Positions 1 through 8,466 of a DNA stretch of 64,000 bases are shown piece after piece. The notes below the pieces were generated by a model that was not told the origin of the DNA, did not search any database, and saw only the letters and a list, made by a program, of their open reading frames with translations. The position numbers and the translations under genes are program-made. Location: NCBI RefSeq assembly GCF_037152535.1, contig NZ_JBBCMA010000002.1:248001-312000 (forward strand). The letters run 5' to 3'. Every line of letters begins with the position of its first letter. Within the stretch, counting starts at the first letter, position 1. The DNA is from Leclercia sp. AS011 (GTDB taxonomy: Bacteria; Pseudomonadota; Gammaproteobacteria; Enterobacterales; Enterobacteriaceae).

Positions 1-198
1 GCAGAAAGCGAAGGCGCGATCGAGCGTAAGCTGAGCTTCAGCGGCGAAGTGAAAGCCCGTCCTGAGCGCATCACTGAATCCGAGTTCCTGTGGCAGCACA
101 ACCAGGATCCGATGGCGGTAGACAAACTGGCGGACGGTATCCGTAAGTTTGCTATCGACCAGGAAAAACTGGAAAAAATGATCGGCGACCTGCTGTAA
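1..198 (+). CDS. talB: Transaldolase B, C-terminal 65 residues (5' truncated by window edge)
   Basis: Only the last 65 codons are present, open from base 1 to a TAA. The end reads [20 protein letters not shown] followed by an Ile-Arg-Lys-Phe-rich helix and MIGDLL, which is the C-terminal tail of enterobacterial transaldolase B. The enzyme moves a dihydroxyacetone unit between sedoheptulose-7-phosphate and glyceraldehyde-3-phosphate in the cytosolic pentose phosphate pathway. The Schiff-base lysine lies outside the window. Having mog directly downstream matches the E. coli talB-mog order, which supports the identification. Confidence 0.95.
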   Translation, partial: AESEGAIERKLSFSGEVKARPERITESEFLWQHNQDPMAVDKLADGIRKFAIDQEKLEKMIGDLL

Positions 199-208
199 TC
201 ATTCCCGC

Positions 209-241
209 GTGACCGGGCTCCCGGTCACGCTACTTCTCTTG
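209..241 (+). terminator. Probable talB terminator
   Basis: A perfect 8-bp stem GTGACCGG / CCGGTCAC with a 4-nt loop begins 11 bases after the talB stop. A pyrimidine-rich tract (TACTTCTCTTGTTCC) follows instead of a clean T run, so termination may be partial. Confidence 0.6.
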
Positions 242-308
242 TTCCCTGTCTGAATCCCCCCGCTGCGTGTATCATTCCCTCAATCTGTATTGTTTGAATG
301 GAATGGAT

Positions 309-896
309 ATGAATACCTTACGCATTGGCTTAGTTTCCGTCTCAGATCGCGCCTCCAGCGGTGTCTACGAAGATAAAGGCATCCCCGCGCTGGAAGCCTG
401 GCTGGCTGCTGCCCTGACCACCCCGTTTGAAGTGCAAACCCGCCTGATCCCGGATGAACAGGCCATCATCGAGCAAACCTTATGTGAACTGGTTGATGAA
501 ATGAGTTGTCACCTGGTGCTGACCACCGGCGGAACGGGCCCGGCGCGTCGCGACGTGACGCCGGATGCCACCCTCGCCATCGCCGATCGTGAGATGCCGG
601 GCTTTGGCGAGCAGATGCGCCAGATCAGCCTGCACTTCGTACCAACGGCGATCCTCTCCCGTCAGGTAGGGGTGATCCGCAAGCAGGCACTGATCCTCAA
701 TCTGCCGGGACAGCCGAAATCCATTAAAGAGACGCTGGAAGGGGTGAAAGAGGCCGACGGTAAGGTAGTGGTCGCAGGTATCTTCGCCAGTGTACCTTAT
801 TGTGTACAGCTTCTTGAGGGACCTTACGTCGAAACCGATCCGCAGGTGGTAGCAGCTTTTCGCCCGAAAAGCGCGAGACGTGAAACAATCTCCTGA
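309..896 (+). CDS. mog: Molybdopterin adenylyltransferase Mog
   Basis: This 195-aa protein matches E. coli Mog over its full length. Mog adenylates molybdopterin, activating it for molybdate insertion by MoeA in molybdenum-cofactor synthesis. The MoCF/MogA fold signature TTGGTGPARRDVTPDAT is present near residue 70, and the conserved tail FRPKSARR near the C-terminus. An in-frame ATG 42 bases upstream would add 14 unconserved residues. The ATG at 309 gives MNTLRIGLVSVSDRASSG, the family N-terminus, and was chosen for that reason. The gene follows talB in the same orientation and is monocistronic as far as can be seen. Confidence 0.95.
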   Translation: MNTLRIGLVSVSDRASSGVYEDKGIPALEAWLAAALTTPFEVQTRLIPDEQAIIEQTLCELVDEMSCHLVLTTGGTGPARRDVTPDATLAIADREMPGFGEQMRQISLHFVPTAILSRQVGVIRKQALILNLPGQPKSIKETLEGVKEADGKVVVAGIFASVPYCVQLLEGPYVETDPQVVAAFRPKSARRETIS

Positions 897-1019
897 AATT
901 AACATTTATGTGACATAAGCTGTAACAATAGTAGCGGGTTAATTCATTTACGGTATAGTAATTTTTTCTTTACGATCGCTGTAAATATAACTCAACAACT
1001 CAGCCCAAAATGGTTCGCT

Positions 1020-2309
1020 ATGTCACATTACAACCGGCCTCTCAATCGTCAGGATTATAAGACTCTCACGCTGGCCGCCCTCGGCGGCGCGCTGGAGTTT
1101 TATGACTTCATCATTTTCGTCTTTTTCGCGGCGGTGGTCGGGGAGCTATTCTTCCCGGCTGATATCCCTGAATGGCTGCGTCAGGTGCAGACCTTCGGCA
1201 TTTTTGCCGCCGGGTATCTGGCGCGCCCGCTGGGGGGCATCGTGATGGCCCACTTCGGCGATCTGGTGGGACGTAAAAAGATGTTCACCCTCAGTATCCT
1301 GCTGATGGCTGTCCCGACCCTCGCTATCGGCCTGCTGCCGACCTATGCCTCGATGGGCATTATTGCCCCGGTGTTGCTGCTGTTGATGCGGATCCTGCAG
1401 GGGGCGGCGATTGGCGGTGAAGTGCCTGGTGCCTGGGTGTTTGTTGCGGAACATGTGCCGGCCCGGCGGATCGGTATTGCCTGCGGGACGCTGACCGCAG
1501 GGCTGACGGTCGGCATTCTGCTGGGCTCCGTGGTGGCGACGCTGGTGAACACCAGCATGACGCAACAGGCGGTACACGACTGGGGCTGGCGTATTCCGTT
1601 CCTGCTGGGCGGCGCTTTTGGTCTGGTGGCGATGTATCTGCGCCGCTGGCTGCAGGAGACGCCGGTGTTCCTCGAGATGCAGCAGCGCAAGGCGCTGGCG
1701 CAGGAGCTGCCGGTCAAGGCGGTGGTGGTGCGGCACAGGAAAGCGGTGGTGGTGTCGATGCTGCTCACCTGGCTGCTGTCGGCGGGGATCGTGGTGGTGA
1801 TTTTGATGTCGCCGGTCTGGTTGCAAAAACAGTACGGCTTTGCCCCGGCGGTGACGCTGCAGGCCAACAGTATCGCGACCATCATGCTGTGCTTCGGCTG
1901 TCTGATTGCCGGGCTGGCGGTGGATCGTATCGGTTCCAGCCTGACCTTTATTATCGGCAGCCTGCTGCTGGCCGGATCGAGCTGGGCATTTTATCACCTG
2001 GCGGGCAGCCATCCTGAGCAGCTGTTCCTGCTGTACGGCCTGGTCGGGCTGTGCGTCGGCGTGGTAGGCGCCGTGCCGTACGTCATGGTGCGCGCCTTCC
2101 CGCCGGAAGTGCGCTTCACCGGGATCTCCTTCTCGTATAACGTCTCGTACGCCATCTTCGGCGGGCTGACGCCGATTGCCGTCACCCTGCTGATGGGCGT
2201 GTCGCCCATGGCTCCCGCCTGGTACGTGCTGGCGCTGTCGCTGATGGGGCTGGCGTTAGGCATCTGGTTACGGCAAAAGCCTGTAGAAGCACCGGTCCTC
2301 GCCGGATAA
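1020..2309 (+). CDS. MFS metabolite:H+ symporter (MHS family), substrate unknown
   Basis: This 429-aa integral membrane protein has about 12 hydrophobic segments. The loop after helix 2 carries GDLVGRKKM, the MFS GxLxDRxGRK-type signature, and helix 4 carries RILQGAAIGGEVPGA, typical of the metabolite:H+ symporter branch (KgtP, ProP, ShiA, YhjE relatives). A conserved RIPFLLGG follows helix 6. Members move organic acids, betaines or shikimate with protons, but the sequence does not fix the substrate. The gene is absent from this place in E. coli K-12. It stands alone, about 120 bp after mog, and ends at a strong terminator shared with the convergent iron-transport genes. Confidence 0.85.
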   Translation: MSHYNRPLNRQDYKTLTLAALGGALEFYDFIIFVFFAAVVGELFFPADIPEWLRQVQTFGIFAAGYLARPLGGIVMAHFGDLVGRKKMFTLSILLMAVPTLAIGLLPTYASMGIIAPVLLLLMRILQGAAIGGEVPGAWVFVAEHVPARRIGIACGTLTAGLTVGILLGSVVATLVNTSMTQQAVHDWGWRIPFLLGGAFGLVAMYLRRWLQETPVFLEMQQRKALAQELPVKAVVVRHRKAVVVSMLLTWLLSAGIVVVILMSPVWLQKQYGFAPAVTLQANSIATIMLCFGCLIAGLAVDRIGSSLTFIIGSLLLAGSSWAFYHLAGSHPEQLFLLYGLVGLCVGVVGAVPYVMVRAFPPEVRFTGISFSYNVSYAIFGGLTPIAVTLLMGVSPMAPAWYVLALSLMGLALGIWLRQKPVEAPVLAG

Positions 2310-2310
2310 T

Positions 2311-2341
2311 AAAAAGGCCGGGCAATGTGCCCGGCCTTTTT
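2311..2341. terminator. Bidirectional intrinsic terminator between the MFS and iron-ABC genes
   Basis: The stem AAGGCCGGGCA / TGCCCGGCCTT has a 3-nt loop, with A-runs on the left and T-runs on the right. It lies between the convergent stops at 2309 and 2343 and can end transcription from both sides. Confidence 0.9.
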
Positions 2342-2342
2342 G

Positions 2343-3473
2343 TTAGTGCGAAGGGGTAAAGCTCAGGATGATGTTGTCATCCGGAATGTCGGTAAAACCG
2401 TTAATAATGGCGTGATAGTCCGCCAGCGGATCCACATCCTTAAACAGCGTCGGGTAGAAGATTTTGCTCAGTGTCTCAATGGCGACGATGTTGTACGGGT
2501 TGTTATAGAAGTGGTGATAGAGCGCCCCGGTATGGCCTTGCGCGACCGCCGGAATGCTGGCGACGCCCTGACGCGTCAGCAGAGCGTTAAAGGCTGCGCT
2601 GACATCCTCAGCCGGGACGTTATAGCCAAACGGGATAATCGCCGTGCCTTTGCCCGGACGTTTTGAGCCGGTCATCAGGTAGTAATCCGGGTTCAGGGAG
2701 ATGATCTTCTCCACCGCGATATTCCCGGTTGCCCCCGGCAGCAGCTGCGAGCCGATATTGGTCCCGCCTGCGGCTTCGACCAACCCGCCCCAGCCGTTAC
2801 GCGCGTGGGTGAAGCAGCAGCCGTTATCCAGCCCGCCCACACCCGCAATGGGTTCGATAAACACCAGCGGTTTTTTGCTGACCGTTGCCAGACGCTGGTG
2901 GATCCTGTCCAGACGCTGCTGATAGAAATCCATATAGGTCTGCGCACGCTCGGTTTGCCCCATGACTTTGCCCAGCAGGGCAATACTCGGCAGGGTGTTT
3001 TCGACCGGGTGCAGCTCGTAATCCACGAACACGACCGGAATGTGCAGGGCTTCAAGCTGCGCCAGCACCCCGGACTGGACCAGCGACGGCCTGGCACGCA
3101 GCTGGGCAATCATCAGGTCGGGCTGACGGGAGATGACCGTTTCGAGATCGACATTGCCCTGGTCGGAAAATTTCATGTCGAGGATCTTCTCCGCTTCCGG
3201 CCATTTACGCTTCAGCACGTTCCAGGTTTCGGTGTCCTGCTTTTTCGGCAGGTTGTTCCACGCCACCACCCTGGCAAACGGGTTATCGCGCTCCAGCAGG
3301 GCCAGGGCGAAGATGTCGCGCCCATCCTGCAGAATGATGCGCTGCGGTTCGTGTTCAATGGTGACCGTGCGGTTATCCACGTCTTTAACCGTTACCGGCC
3401 AGTTCTGCGCCACAGCCAGCAGAGGCATAAATACCAGAGCCAGGCCGGCAGCGATGCGTTTTTTTAGCGTCAT
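2343..3473 (-). CDS. Periplasmic Fe/siderophore (FecB/BtuF-type) substrate-binding protein
   Basis: This 376-aa protein begins with a classical signal peptide: KKR, a hydrophobic core, then AVA before QNW, so cleavage is likely after residue 22. The mature part has two lobes. VKDVDNRTVTIEHEPQRIIL is the usual opening of class III (FecB/FepB/BtuF) binding proteins, and ETVISRQPDLMIAQ is the typical strand-helix of lobe 1. This fold delivers ferric siderophores, haem or cobalamin to an inner-membrane permease. It is the last gene of a three-gene leftward operon (permease, ATPase, binding protein), 19 bp after the ATPase. A Fur-box-like site upstream of the operon points to iron rather than B12. 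The exact ligand cannot be read. Confidence 0.85.
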   Translation of the reverse strand: MTLKKRIAAGLALVFMPLLAVAQNWPVTVKDVDNRTVTIEHEPQRIILQDGRDIFALALLERDNPFARVVAWNNLPKKQDTETWNVLKRKWPEAEKILDMKFSDQGNVDLETVISRQPDLMIAQLRARPSLVQSGVLAQLEALHIPVVFVDYELHPVENTLPSIALLGKVMGQTERAQTYMDFYQQRLDRIHQRLATVSKKPLVFIEPIAGVGGLDNGCCFTHARNGWGGLVEAAGGTNIGSQLLPGATGNIAVEKIISLNPDYYLMTGSKRPGKGTAIIPFGYNVPAEDVSAAFNALLTRQGVASIPAVAQGHTGALYHHFYNNPYNIVAIETLSKIFYPTLFKDVDPLADYHAIINGFTDIPDDNIILSFTPSH

Positions 3474-3492
3474 GTTTTCCCCGTCTTCTTTC

Positions 3493-4269
3493 TTATGGTG
3501 TTAACCCGTCGACCACCACATGCGGCAGCCCACGGGAACAGTATTCAACCCGGCCATCCACGCCGTATACCGTCGCCAGATTGGCGGGGGTGACGACTTC
3601 ACCCGGCAGGCCGCTGGCAATCAGCTCGCCACCTTTCAACATCAGGGCAAAATTCGCATGGCGCAGGGCAATGTTGATGTCGTGGATCACCACCAGGGTG
3701 ACGATATTACGCAGACGCGTTTCCCGGGCGACGATATCCATTACGTGGAACTGGTAGTTGAGGTCGAGCGCGCTTAAGGGTTCATCCAGCAGCAGTAGAT
3801 CCGGCTCGCGGATCAGGGACTGGGCAAGGCCAATCAGCTGTTTTTGCCCGCCGGAGAGCTGATCGAGAAAGCTCATCGCGAGATGGGCCACGCCCAGTTT
3901 TTCCAGAATGGCATACGCTTCGTGTTCGACATTAAGCCCAGAAGTATTGCCGCTGGCCCGGCGGGCGACAATGACCGATTCCAGCGCATGCAGATGCACC
4001 CCCTGCGGCAGAGATTGCGGCAGATAAACCACCTTGCGGGCGCGCTTTGCCGGGGAGAGGGTCATCAAATCTACGCCATTGAGCTGCATTTCTCCCTGCG
4101 CGGGGTTCAGGTCAGCCAGAGCACGCAGCAGGGTAGATTTACCCGAGCCGTTCGGTCCCAGCAGGGCAGTGATCTGCCCGCGAGGGAGCTGGGGGGTACT
4201 CAGCCCACTGATAATCTTTTTCTTACGATAGCCAGTGTGCAGATCGCAGACGCGCAGGCCGTCGGTCAT
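3493..4269 (-). CDS. ABC transporter ATPase, iron/siderophore uptake (FecE/FepC-type)
   Basis: This 258-aa cytoplasmic ATPase has Walker A GPNGSGKST at residues 38-46, the signature LSGGQKQLIGLAQSL, Walker B LLLLDEP followed by the D-loop SALD, and the switch histidine in VVIHDIN. These define an importer ATPase of the FecE/FepC/BtuD branch. It powers uptake through the neighbouring FecCD-type permease. Its ATG overlaps the permease stop by 4 bp (ATGA), indicating translational coupling, and the binding-protein gene follows closely. Confidence 0.9.
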   Translation of the reverse strand: MTDGLRVCDLHTGYRKKKIISGLSTPQLPRGQITALLGPNGSGKSTLLRALADLNPAQGEMQLNGVDLMTLSPAKRARKVVYLPQSLPQGVHLHALESVIVARRASGNTSGLNVEHEAYAILEKLGVAHLAMSFLDQLSGGQKQLIGLAQSLIREPDLLLLDEPLSALDLNYQFHVMDIVARETRLRNIVTLVVIHDINIALRHANFALMLKGGELIASGLPGEVVTPANLATVYGVDGRVEYCSRGLPHVVVDGLTP

Positions 4270-5339
4270 ACGTTCCCCCGGTTGCGAATAATAATGCTGA
4301 GGAAGAACGGCACGCCCACCAGCGAGGTGACAATGCCCACGGGAATGATGACGCCGGGAACAATGTTCTTGGAAAATACTGAGGCCAGCGAGAGCACCAG
4401 GGCACCAATCAGCATGCTACCAGGCAGATAAAACCGGTGATCTTCGCCAAACATCATGCGGGCAATATGGGGTGCCACCAGGCCGATAAAGCCGACCGGG
4501 CCAACGAAAGCGACCGTCAGGGAAGAGATAATACTGATGCGTAACAGCGTCGTGAGGCGCAGCTGTTTCACGTTGATGCCAAAGCTGACGGCGCGATCCT
4601 CTCCCAGACGCAGCGCTGTGAGTTTCCAGGCGTTTTTCAACGACAGCGGCACGATAATCAGTAGCGCTACGGCCAGGATCGCCAGCTTATCCCACGAGGC
4701 TCTCGCCAGGCTGCCCATGGTCCAGAAGACCAGCCCCTGCAGGGTGTCTTCGCTGGCAACGAACTGCAGGATGGAAATCAGCGCGTTAAAGGTAAAGACC
4801 AGGGCGATACCAAACAGCACCACGCCGGAGGTCGCCACGCGGGTCCAGCGGCTGATGCCATCCAGAATAAAGCAGGCCAGCAGCGCAAAGACAAAAGCGT
4901 TGGCCGGAATGAACCACTTGTCGGCAATACCGGGAATGCCTAAACCGAGCACAATTGCCAGTGCGGCACCGAAGGAGGCGGCAGACGACACGCCCAGCGT
5001 AAACGGGCTGGCGAGCGGGTTATTGAGGATGGTCTGCATCTCGGCCCCGGCCAGCCCCAGCGCCATGCCGACAGCGACAGCCATCAGGGCAAACGGTAGC
5101 CGCAGATCCCAGACGATCACCCGCGTCCCGGCGTCGGCCGCGGCTGAATTGACCAGGGTGTGCCATAAGGTGGAAACGGAGATGCCTGATGGACCGAGCG
5201 TGAAATCGAGGATCAGGGAGCTAAAAATCAGGAAGAACAGCACCCCTGCCAGGGCAAAGCGCCGGACGAGAACCCTACGGTAATGTGACGCGACAGTGGA
5301 TTCGCCAGTTTGGTCGCTGGCGGCAAGGCTGGAATTCAT
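4266..5339 (-). CDS. FecCD-family ABC permease, iron/siderophore uptake
   Basis: This 357-aa inner-membrane protein has a cytoplasmic N-terminus of about 30 residues, then 9-10 hydrophobic segments. Family motifs include DLRLPFALMAVAVGMALGLA, NPLASPFTLGVSSAASFGAA (the coupling region) and FVGPVGFIGLVAPHIAR near the C-terminus. The last is diagnostic of FecCD/BtuC permeases. It probably works as a homodimer with the adjacent ATPase, since only one permease gene is present, whereas fec- and fep-type systems have two. It is the first gene of the operon. The Fur-type site lies about 108 bp upstream of its start. Confidence 0.9.
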   Translation of the reverse strand: MNSSLAASDQTGESTVASHYRRVLVRRFALAGVLFFLIFSSLILDFTLGPSGISVSTLWHTLVNSAAADAGTRVIVWDLRLPFALMAVAVGMALGLAGAEMQTILNNPLASPFTLGVSSAASFGAALAIVLGLGIPGIADKWFIPANAFVFALLACFILDGISRWTRVATSGVVLFGIALVFTFNALISILQFVASEDTLQGLVFWTMGSLARASWDKLAILAVALLIIVPLSLKNAWKLTALRLGEDRAVSFGINVKQLRLTTLLRISIISSLTVAFVGPVGFIGLVAPHIARMMFGEDHRFYLPGSMLIGALVLSLASVFSKNIVPGVIIPVGIVTSLVGVPFFLSIIIRNRGNV

Positions 5340-5446
5340 CGGTTAACCTTATGCTACACAACAGAATCTTTTCATCCCCTTGCGTTCCATATTGGGTGCT
5401 ACCTGATATCCATTATCCGGGATGCGCGGGGTCACACTAATCGCAA

Positions 5447-5461
5447 TGATAATGCTTATCA
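5447..5461. promoter_or_regulatory. Fur-box-like operator
   Basis: TGATAATGCTTATCA fits the 7-1-7 Fur core (TGATAAT-N-ATTATCA) with one mismatch. It lies upstream of the leftward permease-ATPase-binding protein operon, where Fe-Fur would repress iron uptake. Confidence 0.75.
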
Positions 5462-5563
5462 ATTGAATCGGATGAATATTGCCATCCCGTTTATTAATCG
5501 TTTCTGTTGTGGCTGAAAATTGACCGGATATAAACGAGAAGGGGCATTCACAGGGGAGGCGAT

Positions 5564-5588
5564 TTCGTGCCCGCAGGGCGGGCACGAA
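5564..5588 (-). repeat. Perfect 11-bp hairpin just downstream of satP
   Basis: TTCGTGCCCGC and GCGGGCACGAA are separated by 3 nt, starting 7 bp past the satP stop. On the satP strand no T-run follows, so this is either an unusual terminator or an mRNA 3'-end stabilising hairpin. Confidence 0.5.
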
Positions 5589-5594
5589 GGGGGA

Positions 5595-6164
5595 TCAGTG
5601 TTTTTCACCAATCGGCAGAACGGTGCGACCGAACTGCTCGTTCAGTACTTCACCCATCGCCAGGTAGATAGCGCTGGCGCCGCAGACCAGGCCAATCCAG
5701 CCTGCCACGTGGATAATGGACTCGCCGTTCTCCACCAGGTGACCTACACACAGCAGGGCGAACAGCACGGTCAGGCTCAGGAACACAAACTGCAGCGCAC
5801 GGTTACCCATCAGGGTGCCGAAGAACATGAACAGCGTGAAGACGCCCCACAGGCCCAGATAGACGCCGAGGAACTGCGGGTTCGCCGCTTCGGTCAGACC
5901 CATTTTCGGCATCAGCAGAATGGCGACCAGGGTCAGCCAGAAAGAGCCGTAAGAGGTAAATGCGGTTAAACCGAAGGTATTGCCTTTCTTATATTCCAGC
6001 AGGCCCGCGAAGATCTGTGCGATACCGCCGTAAAAAATGCCCATCGCCAGGATAACGCCATCCATCGGGAACATCCCGATATTGTGCAGGTTCAGCAGAA
6101 TGGTGGTCATGCCGAAACCCATCAAGCCCAGCGGAGCCGGATTAGCCAACTTAGTGTTGCCCAT
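5595..6164 (-). CDS. satP: Succinate-acetate/proton symporter SatP
   Basis: This 189-aa protein is nearly identical to E. coli SatP (YaaH). It carries the AceTr signature NPAPLGLMGFGMTTILLNL at residues 8-26 and six hydrophobic helices, and ends with FGRTVLPIGE. The family forms hexameric inner-membrane channels that move acetate and succinate with protons. In E. coli it also lies between mog and dnaK on the minus strand. Here the iron-ABC operon and the MFS gene separate it from mog. It is divergent from dnaK, with a roughly 300-bp shared upstream region. Confidence 0.95.
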   Translation of the reverse strand: MGNTKLANPAPLGLMGFGMTTILLNLHNIGMFPMDGVILAMGIFYGGIAQIFAGLLEYKKGNTFGLTAFTSYGSFWLTLVAILLMPKMGLTEAANPQFLGVYLGLWGVFTLFMFFGTLMGNRALQFVFLSLTVLFALLCVGHLVENGESIIHVAGWIGLVCGASAIYLAMGEVLNEQFGRTVLPIGEKH

Positions 6165-6310
6165 AAGTCCTCAAAAAAATCATCATTAATATGGTGAAAT
6201 GGTGAATCCCACGCCAATTCTCCCTGGCGGGGCGCGGCATCATAATGGGCGCTATCAGCGCCGTCTATGATCTAATCAGGGTGAAATTAAAAATTTTTTT
6301 ATCCTTCCCC

Positions 6311-6338
6311 CTTGATGGATGCCGTTGCGACCCCATCT
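6311..6338 (+). promoter_or_regulatory. Sigma-32-type heat-shock promoter P1 of dnaK
   Basis: CTTGAT at 6311-6316 is separated by 14 bases from CCCCATCT at 6331-6338. This matches the RpoH consensus (CTTGAA, 13-17 nt, CCCCATNT) and the known position of E. coli dnaK P1. Confidence 0.85.
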
Positions 6339-6386
6339 TGTAGTCAACCGCAGTGTGTGGACCTGAAAAAATTCAAATCTGGGCAG

Positions 6387-6412
6387 TTGAAAAAGCACCT
6401 TCTGCCCTTATT
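6387..6412 (+). promoter_or_regulatory. Probable second sigma-32 promoter P2 of dnaK
   Basis: TTGAAA at 6387-6392 and CCCTTATT at 6405-6412 are spaced 12 nt apart. This corresponds in place to E. coli dnaK P2. The match is weaker than P1. Confidence 0.55.
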
Positions 6413-6460
6413 ACAGGTACACAACCACATGTTGACTGAATTTTTAGTGGAGACGTTTAG

Positions 6461-8380
6461 ATGGGTAAAATTATTGGTATCGACTTGGGTACTACCAACT
6501 CTTGTGTAGCGATTATGGATGGCACTACTGCACGTGTGCTGGAGAACGCCGAGGGCGATCGCACCACGCCTTCTATCATTGCTTATACCCAGGATGGTGA
6601 AACTCTGGTTGGTCAGCCGGCTAAACGTCAGGCAGTGACAAACCCGCAAAACACCCTGTTTGCGATCAAACGCCTGATTGGCCGTCGCTTCCAGGACGAA
6701 GAAGTACAGCGTGATGAAGCCATCATGCCGTACAAAATTATCGGCGCTGAGAACGGCGACGCATGGATTGACGTTAAAGGTCAGAAAATGGCACCGCCGC
6801 AGATCTCTGCTGAAGTGCTGAAGAAAATGAAGAAAACGGCTGAAGATTACCTGGGCGAACCGGTAACTGAAGCGGTTATCACCGTACCTGCATACTTTAA
6901 CGATGCTCAGCGTCAGGCAACCAAAGACGCTGGCCGTATCGCGGGTCTGGAAGTCAAACGTATCATCAACGAACCAACCGCAGCGGCACTGGCTTACGGT
7001 CTGGATAAAGAAGTCGGCAACCGTACTATCGCGGTATATGACCTCGGTGGTGGTACTTTCGATATCTCCATTATCGAAATCGACGAAGTTGACGGCGAAA
7101 AAACCTTCGAAGTTCTGGCGACCAACGGTGATACCCACCTGGGTGGTGAAGACTTCGACAGCCGTATGATCAACTACCTCGTTGACGAGTTTAAGAAAGA
7201 TCAGGGCATTGACCTGCGTAACGATCCGCTGGCTATGCAGCGCCTGAAAGAAGCCGCAGAAAAAGCGAAAATTGAGCTCTCTTCTGCGCAGCAGACCGAC
7301 GTGAACCTGCCGTACATCACTGCAGACGCGACCGGTCCAAAACACATGAACATCAAAGTGACTCGCGCGAAACTGGAAAGCCTGGTTGAAGACCTGGTGA
7401 ACCGTTCCATCGAGCCGCTGAAAGTTGCTCTGCAGGATGCGGGTCTGTCCGTCTCCGAAATCCAGGACGTTATCCTGGTAGGTGGTCAGACGCGTATGCC
7501 AATGGTTCAGAAGAAAGTGGCTGAATTCTTTGGTAAAGAGCCACGTAAAGACGTTAACCCGGACGAAGCCGTTGCTATCGGTGCTGCCGTTCAGGGTGGC
7601 GTGCTGACCGGTGAAGTTAAAGACGTACTGCTGCTGGACGTTACCCCGCTGTCTCTGGGTATCGAAACCATGGGCGGTGTGATGACGGCGCTGATCGCCA
7701 AAAACACCACTATCCCGACCAAGCACAGCCAGGTGTTCTCTACCGCTGAAGACAACCAGTCTGCGGTAACCATCCATGTGCTGCAGGGTGAGCGTAAACG
7801 TGCCGCAGATAACAAAGATCTGGGTCAGTTTAACCTCGACGGTATCAGCCCGGCACCGCGCGGTATGCCACAGATCGAAGTCACCTTCGACATCGATGCT
7901 GACGGTATCCTGCACGTTTCCGCGAAGGACAAAAACAGCGGTAAAGAGCAGAAGATCACCATCAAGGCCTCTTCCGGTCTGAACGAAGAAGAGATCCAGA
8001 AAATGGTTCGCGAAGCGGAAGCTAACGCCGAGTCTGACCGTAAGTTCGAAGAGCTGGTTCAGACCCGTAACCAGGGTGACCATCTGCTGCACAGCACCCG
8101 TAAGCAGGTTGAAGAAGCCGGCGATAAACTGCCAGCTGACGACAAAACTGCTATCGAGTCTGCACTGAGCGCGCTGGAAGCGTCCCTGAAAGGCGAAGAC
8201 AAAGCGGATATCGAAGCGAAAATGCAGGCGCTGGCTCAGGTTTCTGAGAAGCTGATGGAGATCGCGCAGCAGCAACACGCTCAGCAGCAGGCTGGCGCGG
8301 GTGCTGACGCTTCCGCAAACAACGCGAAAGACGACGATGTTGTTGACGCAGAGTTTGAAGAAGTGAAAGACAAAAAATAA
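6461..8380 (+). CDS. dnaK: Chaperone DnaK (Hsp70)
   Basis: This 639-aa protein (E. coli 638) has the actin-like ATPase domain opening [15 protein letters not shown], phosphate-binding loops [13 protein letters not shown] and [13 protein letters not shown], and the interdomain linker [13 protein letters not shown] near residue 390. A beta-sandwich substrate-binding domain and helical lid follow. The tail is Gln/Ala-rich and ends [13 protein letters not shown], the conserved enterobacterial co-chaperone tail. It refolds clients and sequesters sigma-32 together with DnaJ and GrpE. The start ATG at 6461 has GGAG nine bases upstream. It is co-transcribed with dnaJ. Confidence 0.98.
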   Translation: MGKIIGIDLGTTNSCVAIMDGTTARVLENAEGDRTTPSIIAYTQDGETLVGQPAKRQAVTNPQNTLFAIKRLIGRRFQDEEVQRDEAIMPYKIIGAENGDAWIDVKGQKMAPPQISAEVLKKMKKTAEDYLGEPVTEAVITVPAYFNDAQRQATKDAGRIAGLEVKRIINEPTAAALAYGLDKEVGNRTIAVYDLGGGTFDISIIEIDEVDGEKTFEVLATNGDTHLGGEDFDSRMINYLVDEFKKDQGIDLRNDPLAMQRLKEAAEKAKIELSSAQQTDVNLPYITADATGPKHMNIKVTRAKLESLVEDLVNRSIEPLKVALQDAGLSVSEIQDVILVGGQTRMPMVQKKVAEFFGKEPRKDVNPDEAVAIGAAVQGGVLTGEVKDVLLLDVTPLSLGIETMGGVMTALIAKNTTIPTKHSQVFSTAEDNQSAVTIHVLQGERKRAADNKDLGQFNLDGISPAPRGMPQIEVTFDIDADGILHVSAKDKNSGKEQKITIKASSGLNEEEIQKMVREAEANAESDRKFEELVQTRNQGDHLLHSTRKQVEEAGDKLPADDKTAIESALSALEASLKGEDKADIEAKMQALAQVSEKLMEIAQQQHAQQQAGAGADASANNAKDDDVVDAEFEEVKDKK

Positions 8381-8406
8381 TCGCCCTTTGAACGGGTAAT
8401 ACACTG

Positions 8407-8439
8407 GCACGGGCGAAGAGGTTTCCTCTCCGCCCGTGC
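8407..8439 (+). other. Long hairpin in the dnaK-dnaJ spacer (Tpke11-like position)
   Basis: Stem GCACGGGCG / CGCCCGTGC encloses an inner stem AGAGG / CCTCT with a TTT loop. It sits between dnaK and dnaJ, where the E. coli small RNA Tpke11 maps. No T-run follows, so it is not an intrinsic terminator. It may tune dnaJ expression or be a processed RNA. Confidence 0.5.
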
Positions 8440-8466
8440 ACGCATGTTAGGGGCAGATAAAATAAG

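Noticed and set aside
6344..8410. 688-codon open frame on the minus strand opposite dnaK
   Set aside because: The long antisense frame is a shadow of dnaK codon bias. It has no start context or family and is a known misannotation type for dnaK.
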